From NCBI RefSeq assembly GCF_030272615.1, contig NC_081415.1:102032796-102096795 (forward strand): a stretch of 64,000 nt of DNA, read 5' to 3'. The first letter of the stretch is position 1. Each line of letters begins with the position of its first letter. This stretch comes from Cryptomeria japonica. Lineage: Eukaryota; Streptophyta; Pinopsida; Cupressales; Cupressaceae. The position numbers were made by a program, and so were the translations under genes. Below the pieces are notes generated by a model. That model ran no database searches. It was not told the origin of the DNA and saw nothing but the letters and a program-made list of their open reading frames with translations. Shown here piece by piece: positions 35,511-46,504 of this stretch.

Positions 35511-36378
35511 ATAAGGAGCTACAACATTAAGTAGCTTCAAAGAGTGAGGAGGTCTCACGGTTACTAAGCATTCCTCCCCCGTGCAGGTTTCTCAGGACTT
35601 TTTGACAATTCTGGTGGAATTGTATGTTTCTCATTGGGAAAGAATTAACCAATATAGCCCCTTGTTGCAGCCCATGCTGAGATTCATTCAGGAAGTGCAA
35701 TCCCTCTGTGTTGAGGCAAGAGCCCTTGTCAATAGCTCTATGATCATCCTGGGTCCCAAGATCCCCATGGCTGAGGACCTAATCCAAATGTTGTATGCAG
35801 CCCAAGATGAAGAATTGAGAGAAAAAGGGATAGCACACCACCAACAACTGATCAAGAGGATGAACGTTTTCATCAATCACCATAGAGTGGTCATGCACAT
35901 ATCAACGATGGTTGAGCCTTTGCAAATCTTTTTCCTAGATATCAAGTAGTGTATAGAGAGGTTTATTTCATTAGGCTTGCCTTCTCCATTCCTCACAAAT
36001 GGTTCTATATTGGGAGTTGAGAAAGTATTAAGTCAAGTCGAGCATTTGCAAGAGGACAAGACTTTTATCCAATGCCTGAATGACCCCATCTTGATAGAAG
36101 AGGTTGAACTTCTCCTACACCTCCTAGCTCAGCTCTTTGCGCTCTTGAAGTTGGTCCATGATGAACCAACAGGCTTGCCTTTCGATGAAATTATCTTCTT
36201 GGATCGGCATTATTAGAATCTGGAAGCACAAGTATTGCCCTCGGAGGAAGATTGGTCCTCATTGCAGTAGGTCTTTGACCTACTCTGCCCTATCCTGGCA
36301 TGAGGTTTGGTCTCTAAACCAGCAATTTTGGGTTCTTGCATTCCGCAGGCAGAATTCCCCCTTTTAGTCGCCAAGAAA

Positions 36379-37486
36379 TGTTCACATTATTTCAAGTTGA
36401 AGTCCACAAGCCAAATTTTGATCGGGGTGCCTTTTTCCCTTTTTAACTTTCCAGTTACGCTCAATGTACAGGCAAAATGTCATCTCGGCGTTGCCCCTGA
36501 TAGCTCATGCTTTATGTTTGAGGTTTGGAGGAATGCAGGGTTGCCAAGTGGATCGGTTTTGATGATGCAACATTCTATTGGACCCCACCCTATATCTTGA
36601 GAAAGATGGAGGCACATGGCATCTCAGATCTACCGGTATTATTTCTATTTGGATGCCTTTCTGTGGAGATCCCTCTAAGTTACTGCATATTATTTAGGGT
36701 GTGTTGTCTGCCAAGCTACGGTTAGCACATTATATTTTTTTGTTCGGGTAGGTATGCAGATCATCGCGGCTGAGTGGGAGTAACGACCTCAGAAGCCATT
36801 TTGTTGGGTGTGTTCTTGCGGGATGCCATCACAATGTTTTTTTTGTTTCAGAGGTGGTTGCACATGGCTAATAGATGTTTGAATTGTTAACAGAGCTAAG
36901 GACTCTATTTATGCTTTGTTTTTCCCCTGTTTAAGGGGTTCATAATTTAAAACGAACAATTAAGTTTCTTAGATATAATTTTAGCCTTTTAGCTATTGTG
37001 GTTTCCTGAGGAAAGGTTAATCAAATTGTGCCTATGACCTTTGTGATGCCTCTTTTTAGTATGCTTTGATAGTTTTATATGTTTTTCCTATAATTCTGAT
37101 GACTTTAGAAATGTATATCTAAGACTCTAACGATTAAACTATGTTTTGCACTTGTTATCTAGTAGATGCGTGATTGATATTTCTTTATCTTGTAAAGGGA
37201 TCTTAATTGTTGGTTCTGTTCGAATATATAAATTGTTGAATGGGATTTACAATCTTATGTTTATGGGTTTTATATGCCATTAAGGCTTTTACAAAATGTT
37301 GTGGTGCATTGCCTAAGTAATTTAGATCATTTTTCTTTAAGTTTCTTCTTTCCCTTTTCCCAAAAATATAAGGAAGAGTCAGCTTCTTAAATCCGGAGGT
37401 CATTCAGTGAGTCATGCACAATAGGTCCCCCATCATTGAATTTCCCATAAGTTTGTCTGCTTTCAAAGTAAAATTTAGAGTCAACA
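36379..37486 (+). repeat. 3' LTR of G
   Basis: 1,108 bp from TGTTCACATTATTTC to AGAGTCAACA. No strong polypurine tract is seen just before it (CGCCAAGAAA). The sense ORF of G ends about 110 bases upstream. Confidence 0.9.
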
Positions 37487-39417
37487 GGTTCACACCAGAT
37501 CAACCGGTGAAACAAAAGGATGCCTTAGGTGCATGAAATCAGATATCTGCACGAGATCATAAAGAGTTGGCATGTTGTTTCACCTGGATAGAAAAAGAAG
37601 TAAAGAAGTGATGGGTTTGTCACTTTGACAAACTGGTTGAGATGATGTCCAGGTTGATGATGAAGAAGGCAAAGTTGGAACTGTTGTAGACAGAGGACAT
37701 TGCTGGATTGAAGATAGAGTTAGTTTATGATTGATGAAATAAGGTCATCAAGGGTGCTTACCAGTAAGCAAGTGAACTGGTAAGAGATCAAAGAGGCTAA
37801 GTGATGGACTCCCATCTTATGACGATGTGAATAAGGTAGGTTAGCAAGTATGTTGATTGGTTAAGTGTTCCACTGGAAAATAAGCCAAGTGCAAGGTGAT
37901 GGCAGACCAGTTAGGATATAACCAGTAGAGTTAGTGTGCCAGTAGAAGAACCTGGTAATGGAGTTGGTTGATGATCTCATCTAAACCGACATAGATGATC
38001 CAACAAAGGTGGATTCCAACAAAGGGGCCATGTGGAGGTGAAGCAGCATGCATGCATAGGTTGACATGTTAAGTCAGTGAAGTGTCAGGTGGCAAGGTAG
38101 ATGGTCACAGGCTGACATTTATGTCGACTGCATGATTCATGGGATGTACAATAGAGGTTTGCAACTCGAGGTCAAACAGACAACAAAGATCCAACATAGA
38201 TTGTTTGACAAGATCAAGGTAGGTGAAGGGAACCGCGAAGCCATTCTTGATGGTCGACCAAGAAATCCGCTAACAGGTTAAATGCAGATTGCTAAATGAG
38301 GAAGGCATGTTCTAGAAGGCATGATAATGATGGGGTTGATTGATGTGTTACAGTTAATAAATCAAGGCAATCAGATTGGATGAGATCTAATTGGATTTGG
38401 TTTTCCTCGAGGTCGATGAGGAAACCCTAACCGCCTAAATATGCAAGCCAAAATCAATGAAGGTTGCCACTGATTGGGAGACTATTGCTGCATGTGAGAA
38501 TAAATCAGTCAAGTGCTCACCAAGAAGGAGAAGAAGAGACTAAAAGTGAGAAAGAACAGGGTTGAAGTGTTCAACTAGAAACAAAGGAGAACCGACAGTT
38601 AGCCATTGAGTCTGACAAAAGAGTAAACTGATAGTGACCATACCGGTAGAGAAGAGTTGCAGATGTTTGTAGAGAAGGAAAATAAAGAACCGACAGAGTG
38701 TAGTATCGGTGGAGTGCAGCTATGTGGAAAAGAGAGGAGAGAACCAACAGTGAGAAGAACTGGAAAAAGGCATAATCGGCAAAGAAGTAGAAGAGGTTGA
38801 ATCAGTGAGGTGCAACAAAGAGTGTGTTGCAGCAGGAGATAAGGTTGCTGCAGTGAGAAGGTGAGGAGAGAACCAATAGAGAATCTGAGAGAGGAGAACC
38901 GGTAGAGATATTTACAGAAGAGTTACAGAATTAATTTGTAACAAGACTATTACTTTTGTATTTGAATATACTCATAGTAGAATCACTGAGTTGGAGCTCG
39001 GTGTAGGGTTTCTAGCTCCTTGGGTTGCTACCCTAAATCAGGGGTTGTAGCTCCTTGGGTTGGTGCCCTAAATTAGGGGTTGATTCTCCTTAGGTTGGTG
39101 CCCTAAATCAGGGATTGGTGTTGCTTGGGTTGGTACCCTAAACATTGTAGATAGAGATTCATTATGAGGCTGGATTGGAGCAGTAGACTCCAACAACATT
39201 TCTCATTGAGGTTTTTCCTGTCTTGGGTTTTCCTCGTATATACTCTTGTTATGTGATGTCCCCTTGTGTGTGATTGCATTGAGTAATCTCTCCTTGTCAT
39301 ATTGACAACTTATCTTAGCTTTAGTATGTTAACTGGTACACATACTTAGGAGTTTAATGGAAAAGAATTCGGAAACCACTGATTCACCCCCCTGTCAGTG
39401 GCACATTGTGTCTAACA
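37487..39417 (+). repeat. 3' LTR of D1, right part
   Basis: It resumes at GGTTCACACC and follows the 5' LTR of D1 to TCTAACA at 39417, without the B1 insertion. The minisatellite is at 39004-39143 and the C-rich end motif at about 39385-39395. Confidence 0.9.
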
Positions 39418-39975
39418 CATAGCTACATGACTGTAGTTATGATAGATTGTGAAAACCACATTCATCCTCTTTTCCATTTCACAGGGGCTAGACCAGTTAG
39501 CATAGGGTCTCTACCAATTAGCACTTATTCAGTCATTAAAGGTTATTTTCCAACGACCACCAGACCTCTAACTCATGTGAGGTGCTGGATTATTTGCTCT
39601 ATACTTGCACTCAACAACTATATGCCCATGCATGTTGCAAGTGTAACAATATCCATTAAAATTTCTAGGCTTATATCCTTGATATGTATTAGGTATATAA
39701 CCATTAGTAACAACAATATTTCCTGGCTTATGACAATTGAAACATGCAGGTTTATAAGGTTTTTTACCAGTGGATTTCTGAATTTTAGGTGCAGATTTAC
39801 CTTCTTCCATGTTTTCCTTTCTACCAAAAGACTCACCTTTCTCAAATGTAGTATAACCCAATCCAGTTGTGTCACTTTTCATCCTTTGTGATTGAATCTG
39901 TTTATCCAGCATGGTAGAACTTTTGTTAAACTTAGCAATTTTTTCATTAGCATCAACAAGTTCCTTTGTAAGATC
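39418..39975 (-). pseudogene. gag of element E, middle part (zinc knuckles)
   Basis: Minus-strand frame from 39975 with TTFEKGESFGRKEN, a first knuckle CFNCHKPGN that is broken (deletion after the Gly), and CYTCNMHGHIVVEC (about 39640). It corresponds to the knuckle region of the A1 and A2 gags. It continues upstream at 47670 across A2 and downstream at 5383 across D1. The reading frame HNYSHV(A)MNYRRR is continuous across the D1 site. Confidence 0.8.
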
Positions 39976-41072
39976 TGATGGATACTAATAGGGGGAGGGT
40001 GAATTAGTATGCCAAAAATCTTTGCACTAAAACACTTACACAGTCTAAAGATAAACTGGTAAAGCAATCTGACAGTCAAACCGGTTACCACACATACAAA
40101 CCAAAATGCGAATAAAACATTCACCCACAAAAGAAATACAACCATAACACAAGATATTTGACGTGGAAACCCAACTGGGAAAAACCACGGTGAGATGGAA
40201 CTCACAAGTCACTATCTGCAGAATAGAAACCATACCGGTTAAGGTCTTACAATGTTCTTCACCAGAACAGATCCTGTTAGGAATCTCAATCTTTGTTAGG
40301 AGATAAGTCCGATTAAAGACTACCTTGTTAGAGGATTTTACAAAGGCTTTGAGGCCTACCCAGTTAGGGGCTACTGACCTGTTAATGATGTGAGTAATCA
40401 ACAAGTGTTTGATCTATCTAATAGCACAAACTGCTTGGTTAGATCCAGTATTGCTCACAGCTAATGCATTCCAGCATCACTTTAGTCTTCTCTATCTCTC
40501 TCTCAGTTACAACTCGATCTTCTTAGATAAGATCGCTCTTCCAACAACTCAACATCCACCTTAACCCTAGCTCAACGTTAACCCTTTTCGCAACAACCTA
40601 AAACCCTAGACATGATGTCCTTTTAAAGGAATTTGATTTCATGTCGGTCCAATAGGATTTCTTTACAATTTCCTAGGTTCAATGAACCTAGACATACCTA
40701 GTAACACGACACAGGAATCACCGTTAATGTGTCAGCACCGTCAAACAATCGGTGGATTGGTAACTCATCACAGAGTTACCGGTTCATACAAAATACTAGT
40801 TGCCAGTTTGACAAAAATGAAGACTCATAAGAATGTGTTGTGCCACTTTGCTCCCTTGTACCACTTGTGATCTGTGAACCACTTGGGGTCGACATGCCGC
40901 TTCAGACCAGGAAACACATTCTGCAAAATCATTACTAGTCTAAAGACTAGAATACAACATACCAGTTGAAACAAATACCGGTTGAGCATGAGCTCATACA
41001 TATAAAGGGGATCTCAATACAAGTGTGTGTCCATCAATGACAATCACAACATAAACATCAAAAATGCCAACA
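39976..41072 (-). repeat. 3' LTR of A2
   Basis: 1,097 bp; TGATGGATAC at the low end, ATGCCAACA at the high end. It differs from the 5' LTR by scattered substitutions and a deletion of about 40 bases near 40345, where the 5' LTR has a repeated GTTAGAGGATTTTA unit. Confidence 0.9.
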
Positions 41073-41084
41073 ATCTCCCCCTTT
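41073..41084 (-). other. Polypurine tract of A2
   Basis: Plus-strand ATCTCCCCCTTT, that is AAAGGGGGAGAT on the minus strand, adjoining the 3' LTR. A second tract, CTTAGGGGGAG on the minus strand, lies at about 41164-41174. Confidence 0.9.
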
Positions 41085-41426
41085 GGCATTGATGGCAACA
41101 CTTAGGAAAATAAAATTTTGACATCTAAGTGTTTTACAACAAAAACTTGCCATTAACAAAATTGCTCCCCCTAAGCATATACACTATCCCTTAATCAACA
41201 GAGTGTATAGTAATTTTGCATTTAGATCATAATCATCAAAGCATATATCATATATCATAGCATATACCAAAATTTCAAAACAGATACTTCTCCCTCTGAT
41301 ATACTTCTCCCCTGATATATCAAAATTTCAAAATTTTAAAACTAAAAACCAGATATACTTCTCCCCCTTTGCCAACAATGACAAAGTACTACTGAAAAAC
41401 TTGTTTCCATATATATATAAAAGAGT

Positions 41427-44400
41427 TTATGACAATAATGAATAATACTTGTCAAAAACTGCTTTATAGTCCTGCAAAAATTGTTTCATGGAAAGAGACC
41501 AGGACTCAAGTAGGGAGGTCACCACTTCCTTCTCTATCTGCATTTGTGATACCTATTCCTCCATGGCATCTATTGTGCTCAGTTTTTGTGTGACTGTCAG
41601 GGCATCCAAGTTCAAATAGCATTTCTAGAGAATTTGCAGTCACTTCCAAGTTGAAGCTCCTGCAAATCCCTAGACCTTGTGCTGATCTCTTGCTCTATCT
41701 TAGCTGACTGGATCTGAAATCGGTGAACAATTTGCCCATATGCTGCAAAGGAGTCATAAGGAGTCTTGAATGTGCTCAAGTAGGACTGTAAGTCTATTTG
41801 AAGTTGTTGCTTCTTGGCTATCACATCATCACGGAATAGATGAGGGTGACAGATTTTGCTGAGTAGCAAGTTTCCCTCATCCAAGGCACTCCTTATGTCC
41901 TTTTGATACTTTAGCAGTTCAGTCCTAAGCTCATTTAATTTCTTCACGAGAGCAACATTAAGAGACTTTTGGTGTTCTTTCTTTACATTGGCCTCTGCTG
42001 CTTCTTCTAGACCCTGCACCTGATCATCCACTATAGTACATAGAAGTTTGAGTTGTGCTAGTGATGAATCAGTGTCAGGAAGATTAGTACCAGGAATTAA
42101 ACCGGTAAGTGTGTCTATAGCTGCCTGAATGATGTCCTGTTCCTTTTTCTTGTGAATGATCTGAAAGTGCTCTTGAGCAACCTTGATGCTCTGCATAAGC
42201 TCCAACTCACTTGCAGATTGGAGATCGATAGGACTAGAGAGATCAACCAGTGAGGGTTGACTTCCAGTTGCCTTCAGAGTCTCCACCTGAGAGCTTTTTG
42301 CCGCTTCTCATTCCTTGGCTTCTTCAACTTTCTTCTTTGTCGCTTCTCTTCTCTTCTCTTCTTCCTTGTCTTCCTCTACCTTTTTCTTCTCCTCTGCTCT
42401 CCTCTTCTGCTCTTCCTTTTCTTCTTCTTCCCTCTTCTTCTTCTCTTCCTCTTCCTTTTCTTCTTCTCTTCCTCTTCCTTCTTCTTCTTCTCCTCTTCTT
42501 TCTTCTTCTTTTCTCCCTCTTCCTTCTTCCTCTTTTCTTCTTCTTCCTTCTTCTTCTTTTCTTCCTTGTCTTCTTCTTCTTTCTTCTTCCTTTCTTCTTC
42601 TTGCTTCTTCTTCTCTTCATATTTTATTTTCTCCTCTTCCTCTTTTCTCTTCTCTTCCTCTTTTTTCTGTTTCTCATCTTCATCCTTCTTCTTTTTCTCT
42701 TCCTGTTCTTTTGCCGCTTGTTGTGTGTCCATAGCTTGTTCAGCACCTTGATCGGCCTGTTGCCCCTGTTTAGTTCCCTCAGAAGGTATGTCCTGAGTGA
42801 CATCTTCTATATCCAGGGCATCGACATCTATGGTGTCGATTGGTTCCTCCACCAGGTTTCCTTCCTCATCAAAAACCTCATCCGGTTTGGAAATAACCGG
42901 TTCCTTTTCTACTTGGAGGTTGGCCATTCAAGCTTTGTGAAAGCTAATAGCATGGGCCATGTGTTGATGTGCATCCTTTTCTACATCATCAACTCTCCCC
43001 TCCAACAACCAGAGTCTTCTTCTCCTTGTGAAGAAGAGACCTTTATTTTGATCCAATACATCAAATAATTCTGAATTTGAGAGTTTGGGGAAGTACAGTG
43101 CAAAAACTTTCTCCCTAATCTCTTGTTCCTTTTCAATGGCAATGTGCCATTTGTTATCCAATGCTTTAAATAATGATTCCGGTGTCTGAGATTTAACCTC
43201 TGATGGTGACCGGTCATTTTTACATAAATAAAGAATGATTTTCTGCAGTACTTCATCTTTTTCTTGACTATTGAATTCATCATAATAATCTATTAAATCA
43301 TGAAGTAACTTTCTCCTAATATTCTCTACTATTCTTTGACAATGTGTCAAAGATTTGTAAGAGGAGATATCTATATTTACAAGTGCGAATGTTGCCGGTT
43401 CATTCTTCTTCATCTTCTTGGTCTGTCTAGCGTTCTTTGGTTGTTCATCAGACTCAGTTTCTTTGGAGTCCAGTTCATTTGCCTTAGTCTTCCTCTTCCT
43501 TTCAAAGACTTTTGCCAATGACCGCTTAGTCATTCTTGGAGTCGGAGTGGTAGCTAGTGCTGATGCTGCAGGCACTGCCTTAGCTTTCTTAGCTGCTAGT
43601 TCTTTTCCCTTCTTCACCAATGGTTCTTCAACCGGTGCAATCCTCTCCAAGTAGGTTCCAGTTTTCTTAGCCTTTGGATCAAGAGGTGAAACAATAAGGG
43701 TTGAAGCATACCCTTCCAGCATGTCAAACATGACCTCATAGCCCATAGGCTCCACTTCCTCCATTCTAGGCTCAACAACCTCCATTAGACATTTGTCCAC
43801 CTGAATAGTGAAACAGATGTCATCTTCATATTTCTTCACTATGTCACCTGAGATTCGTACCCTCTGACTCATCTTTCTTCTAAACTCATCAAAGTATTTA
43901 TTCAGTACCTCAGGGTAGCCGGTTCCAATGGCTTGCACACTTTCCTTTATCTACTTGGTTACCAGTTGGTCAGGAGACCAATGGACATCTCCTACACCCG
44001 GAAAGTAGCTTGAAAATAGAAAAACAACCCTACCAGTAGTTGTCCAAACTTAAATCTCAGTGAATTGTCCTTTTTGATTGCCTTAAGATTTAGTAGGAGT
44101 TGCCTCTACATACCGGTGCATATGTCAAATGATTTATCCTCTATAATCATTCGGTAAGCGGCATTTACCGCTGCAGCAGATACAAAATTAATCCTGCTGG
44201 CTGAGAATGTTCTGTAGCCAATCACCATGCAGGTATATTTTACCAGTTCATCCTTGATAGGATTAACTGTCATCCCTCATGAATCACTTGTCAAACCGGT
44301 GAGCTTGGTCATTTCCATTTTGCTTACTGTTCTTAGGGCTGGCACTTCCCCTGTGTTGCAAAAACTGGTGACTGTATGAATTGCCTCAGGTGTGATATCA

Positions 44401-44747
44401 TGCATTCTCTCCAGGTACATCTTGTCACCATGGACTCTGCTCAAGATGATCTTGATGTTATCCTCTATGAAGTCTTCCAGAAAATATACCGCATTATGGA
44501 GTTTCTTCTTCTCTAAGATACTGAACTCCGATTTGATCCTTTTGTACTTTCTGCAAAATAGACCTAATTGAGTATGAATGGCTAAGGACCCTAGGTCTTC
44601 TATCTTGCAATCAATATAATCTAAAATTCCTTCTTCGACTATGACTCCAACTGGAACTTGTGATAAAGCATTATACTTGGACCTCTTTTGAATGAAACTT
44701 TCTGACTCAATGGATGTGCTTGAACTGGTATGAGATGCGGAAGTCAT
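41427..44747 (-). pseudogene. ORF2 accessory gene of A2 (about 1,100 codons)
   Basis: The best copy of ORF2. Start at 44747 (MTSASHTSSSTSIESES), N-domain to 44277 with CKIEDLGSLAIHTQLGLF, stop, then MVIGYRTFSASRIN and KFGQLLVGLFFYF. An open run of 336 codons (43938-42928) holds YFDEFRRKMSQRVRISGDIV, KKYEDDICF, MEVVEPR...PMGYEV, a basic linker with TKRSLAKVFERKRKTK, NIDISSYKSLTHC, NKWHIAIEKEQEIREKVF and KGLFFTRRRRLWLLEGR. Next are SKPDEVFDEEG and an acidic IDTIDVDALDIED stretch, a Lys/Glu tract of about 110 residues, a frameshift near 42300, and the C-domain (SLVDLSSPIDLQSASELELM, TDSSLAQLKLLCTIVDDQV, LLLSKI), ending at 41427. The domain order is identical to A1. Function unknown; basic and coiled regions suggest nucleic-acid or self-association. 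Confidence 0.85.
42300..42700 (-). repeat. (TTC/CTT)-rich pyrimidine tract within A2 ORF2
   Basis: Plus strand almost purely C and T. It encodes the Lys/Glu tract on the minus strand. Long Leu/Phe/Ser-rich plus-strand frames here (for example 42250-43068) are mirror frames. Confidence 0.85.
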
Positions 44748-45117
44748 TGAAGAGTATTTCAAGAACATGAAAAATACCTTTCAAACATGAATTTAGGGCT
44801 TCCTGATTCTGCTTTACTTCGCTCTCCATCGAATGCTAAATCACCACTTTGAGTTCTCCACTATCGCTTGCAAACTAGATTTGAATCTCTTTCAAGGTTA
44901 TCCAATTTCTTGAAATCTAAGCTCAAATCGCCTTTTCTTCGCTCTACACTTGAAAACTTTTATTTGCTAAAAAATAGATAGTGAGAAATGATTTGAAAAA
45001 TGCATTTATACTTGTCTCTCACCTACCATCATTAATGCTCCTCTATTAGGGCGTAAACCCTAATCTACCTTTTTATCGTTTCTGGTCTTCTACCAAGTGA
45101 CAAGTATAGCATACCGA
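44748..45117 (-). other. Spacer between gag and ORF2 of A2
   Basis: About 370 bases, alignable in length and position with the A1 spacer, with no credible frame. Confidence 0.45.
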
Positions 45118-46454
45118 TTAAGGTCTTTTACTGGTGTTAACCAGGGGTTCGAAAGCACTTTGCCATTAGCTCCCCCTAAGCCTTTAAGGCTTAGTTTGCC
45201 GGTTCTGATATTTCCACACTAGGTGCAAAAACCGGTTCCTCTTCCGACATTGTTGGTTTCTTCTTCCATGTTCTCTTCATGTCTCCTTGAACTTTTTCAA
45301 CATCTATTTCTCCTTCCTGAGTGACTAGTATATCATTAGATATACTTTTTCTGCTTCTGCAGAATCTTGCAATGTGACCCTATTTGTTGCAGTGATAGCA
45401 AACAAGTCCAGGTGCTCTCCAAGGTCCATTGTACATGTTTCCAATCTTCCTTTTGCATGTTGCAGCCATGACAGATCATACAACTTTCTATCCATCTGGT
45501 TGCTGCTTGATGACCACCGCTTCTTGATTGATGATTGAAGTCATTAAACCGGTTGTGGTTCCGGTTCATAAAAGATTCGGGACCAGTTCCTTGGGTCCTC
45601 TAAGGATATCTTCCAGTGTTATCCACTACAGACCTGCATTCAAATGCTCTATGCCCAAACTTGTTGCATGCATAACAATGACCATTGAACTTATTGAATC
45701 TAGGTACATTGTTGATAAAATAAGGAAAATTATTGTAGGCTTTGCTCCTACATACATTGGCAGTGTGTCCTTCTTTAAGACAGTTAAAGCAAATAGGTTT
45801 GAATTTTTGCTTACCTTTTCCTTTGAGTGTCGGTTTCTTCTTTGATGCTTCAGCATTTGTTCCTGAGGATTCTCCTTCCTCATGTCCAGAAAAACCAAGA
45901 CCATTGGTATTCTTTGCCGGTCTAGATGACTCAAGCTTTTGCTCTAGCTTGACTGTACTTTTGCCAAACTTAGCAAGTATTTCCTTGGACTCAAAGAGTT
46001 CTTTGGAAATAGCAGTGTTTGTCTCCATAAGACTTGCATTTTCAGAGATGGCAATGTTCAATTCTCCTTGCATGTCTTCTTTTTCCATTCTACTCTCATG
46101 AAGGCGAGCAGTTAGTGCACTAATCTCATGTTTCAACTTGGAGATCTCGTGATCTCTGTCTTTTACTAGATCTTCAACTTTTCTCCGGTTCTCAAGCTAT
46201 TGACTGAACCAAATAGCCATTCCTTCCAACTCCTTTCTTAGGTTGGAGTTTGAATCATTTAGCTTATTCACTTCGGCAATCATAGCTTCCATGTTAGCTT
46301 CATCTTTAGAACTACTTTCAGATAGTTCCATCAGCCTCTCTGCATGTTCTCTTCTTTTTGCTTGAGATGCCTTGTATTTGACCATAAGATCATCATAGGC
46401 TTGCTAAGACTTAGTGAGCTATTGAGTAAGTTCCCTCAAGGTGTATTCCCCCAT
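45118..46454 (-). pseudogene. gag of A2: coiled coil plus zinc knuckles
   Basis: Start at 46454 (MGEYTLRELTQ), identical in context to A1. Stops at about 46420 and 46197 interrupt the coiled coil; the run 46136-45600 is open and contains the rest of the coil, GLGFSGHEEGESSGTN, CFNCLKEGHTANVC and CYACNKFGHRAFEC. Later frames carry ICHG (frameshift after it), a CYHCNK.GHIARFC knuckle near 45380 with one stop, ISNDILVTQEG, and the end homologous to KLRGS with minus-strand CTTAGGGGGAGC near 45169-45180. There is no capsid-like block before the coil. Probable role: RNA binding. Confidence 0.85.
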
Positions 46455-46489
46455 ATCTCTTTCCAAGTGGTTAAACTTATAGAAAGGTT

Positions 46490-46502
46490 GGCTATGATAC
46501 CA
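46490..46502 (-). other. Primer binding site of A2
   Basis: Minus-strand TGGTATCATAGCC, one mismatch to the initiator methionine tRNA complement, two bases inside the 5' LTR end. Confidence 0.85.
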
Positions 46503-46504
46503 AT

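Larger units (their letters stand above)
22233..36270 (+). pseudogene. Extra sense ORF of G (about 880 codons), split by nested copia elements
   Basis: Starts at 22233 (MEAEATSSGSSQGG), downstream of pol. Coding signal is 22233-22680 in one frame, about 22670-22870 in another, and 22987-24106 in a third. It resumes at 35511 in a frame that fits directly onto 24106, and ends near 36270. The central part has FIPLVPYCPELVAVC, VFVHLLLHQNEAFFNQHMW and WTPLLLASFDAYQFSDFFV; the distal part is helical (HWERINQYSPLLQPMLRF, HHQQLIKRMNVFINHH). I see no clear transmembrane or signal segment, so an envelope protein is not supported by sequence, although the position is that of env-like ORFs in some plant elements. 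Unknown function. Spaces 24107-35510 are later insertions. Confidence 0.55.
13514..37486 (+). mobile_element. Ty3/gypsy element G, about 12.6 kb, nested in the 3' LTR of D1
   Basis: The LTRs are at 13514-14620 and 36379-37486 (about 1.1 kb each, clearly alike but with many single-base differences). The duplication is GGTTT (13509-13513) against GGTTC (37487-37491); the intact site GGTTCACACC can be read near 6010 in the other D1 LTR. Order inside: gag, protease, RNase H-like segment, reverse transcriptase, RNase H, integrase, antisense frame, long sense frame. The 24107-35510 stretch is a later insert. Extra sense and antisense frames between pol and the 3' LTR are known from the Tat lineage, and an env-like third frame from Athila; either relation is possible. 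All frames are broken. Confidence 0.9.
5384..39417 (+). mobile_element. Copia-like element D1 with 2.6-kb LTRs, nested in E gag
   Basis: D1 has a 5' LTR (5384-9476, holding solo LTR B1), primer site (9479-9491), gag (9549-11551), a decayed region, PPT (12864-12876) and a 3' LTR (12877-13513 plus 37487-39417, holding element G). The duplication is CATAA (5379-5383) against CATAG (39418-39422), one mismatch. With both inserts removed it is about 8.5 kb, of which about 5.2 kb is LTR. No integrase or reverse transcriptase is recognisable in the 3.4-kb interior, so D1 looks like an LTR-plus-gag, non-autonomous element. D2 at 49330-52879 is a relative. Confidence 0.85.

Noticed and set aside
22233-36270. 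Envelope protein call for the sense ORF of G
   Set aside because: Position fits but I see no signal peptide or transmembrane segment, and the frames are broken.
42250-43068. Plus-strand frames of up to 272 codons rich in Leu, Pro and Phe
   Set aside because: Same reason: antisense of the A2 ORF2 charged tract, in three overlapping frames at once.
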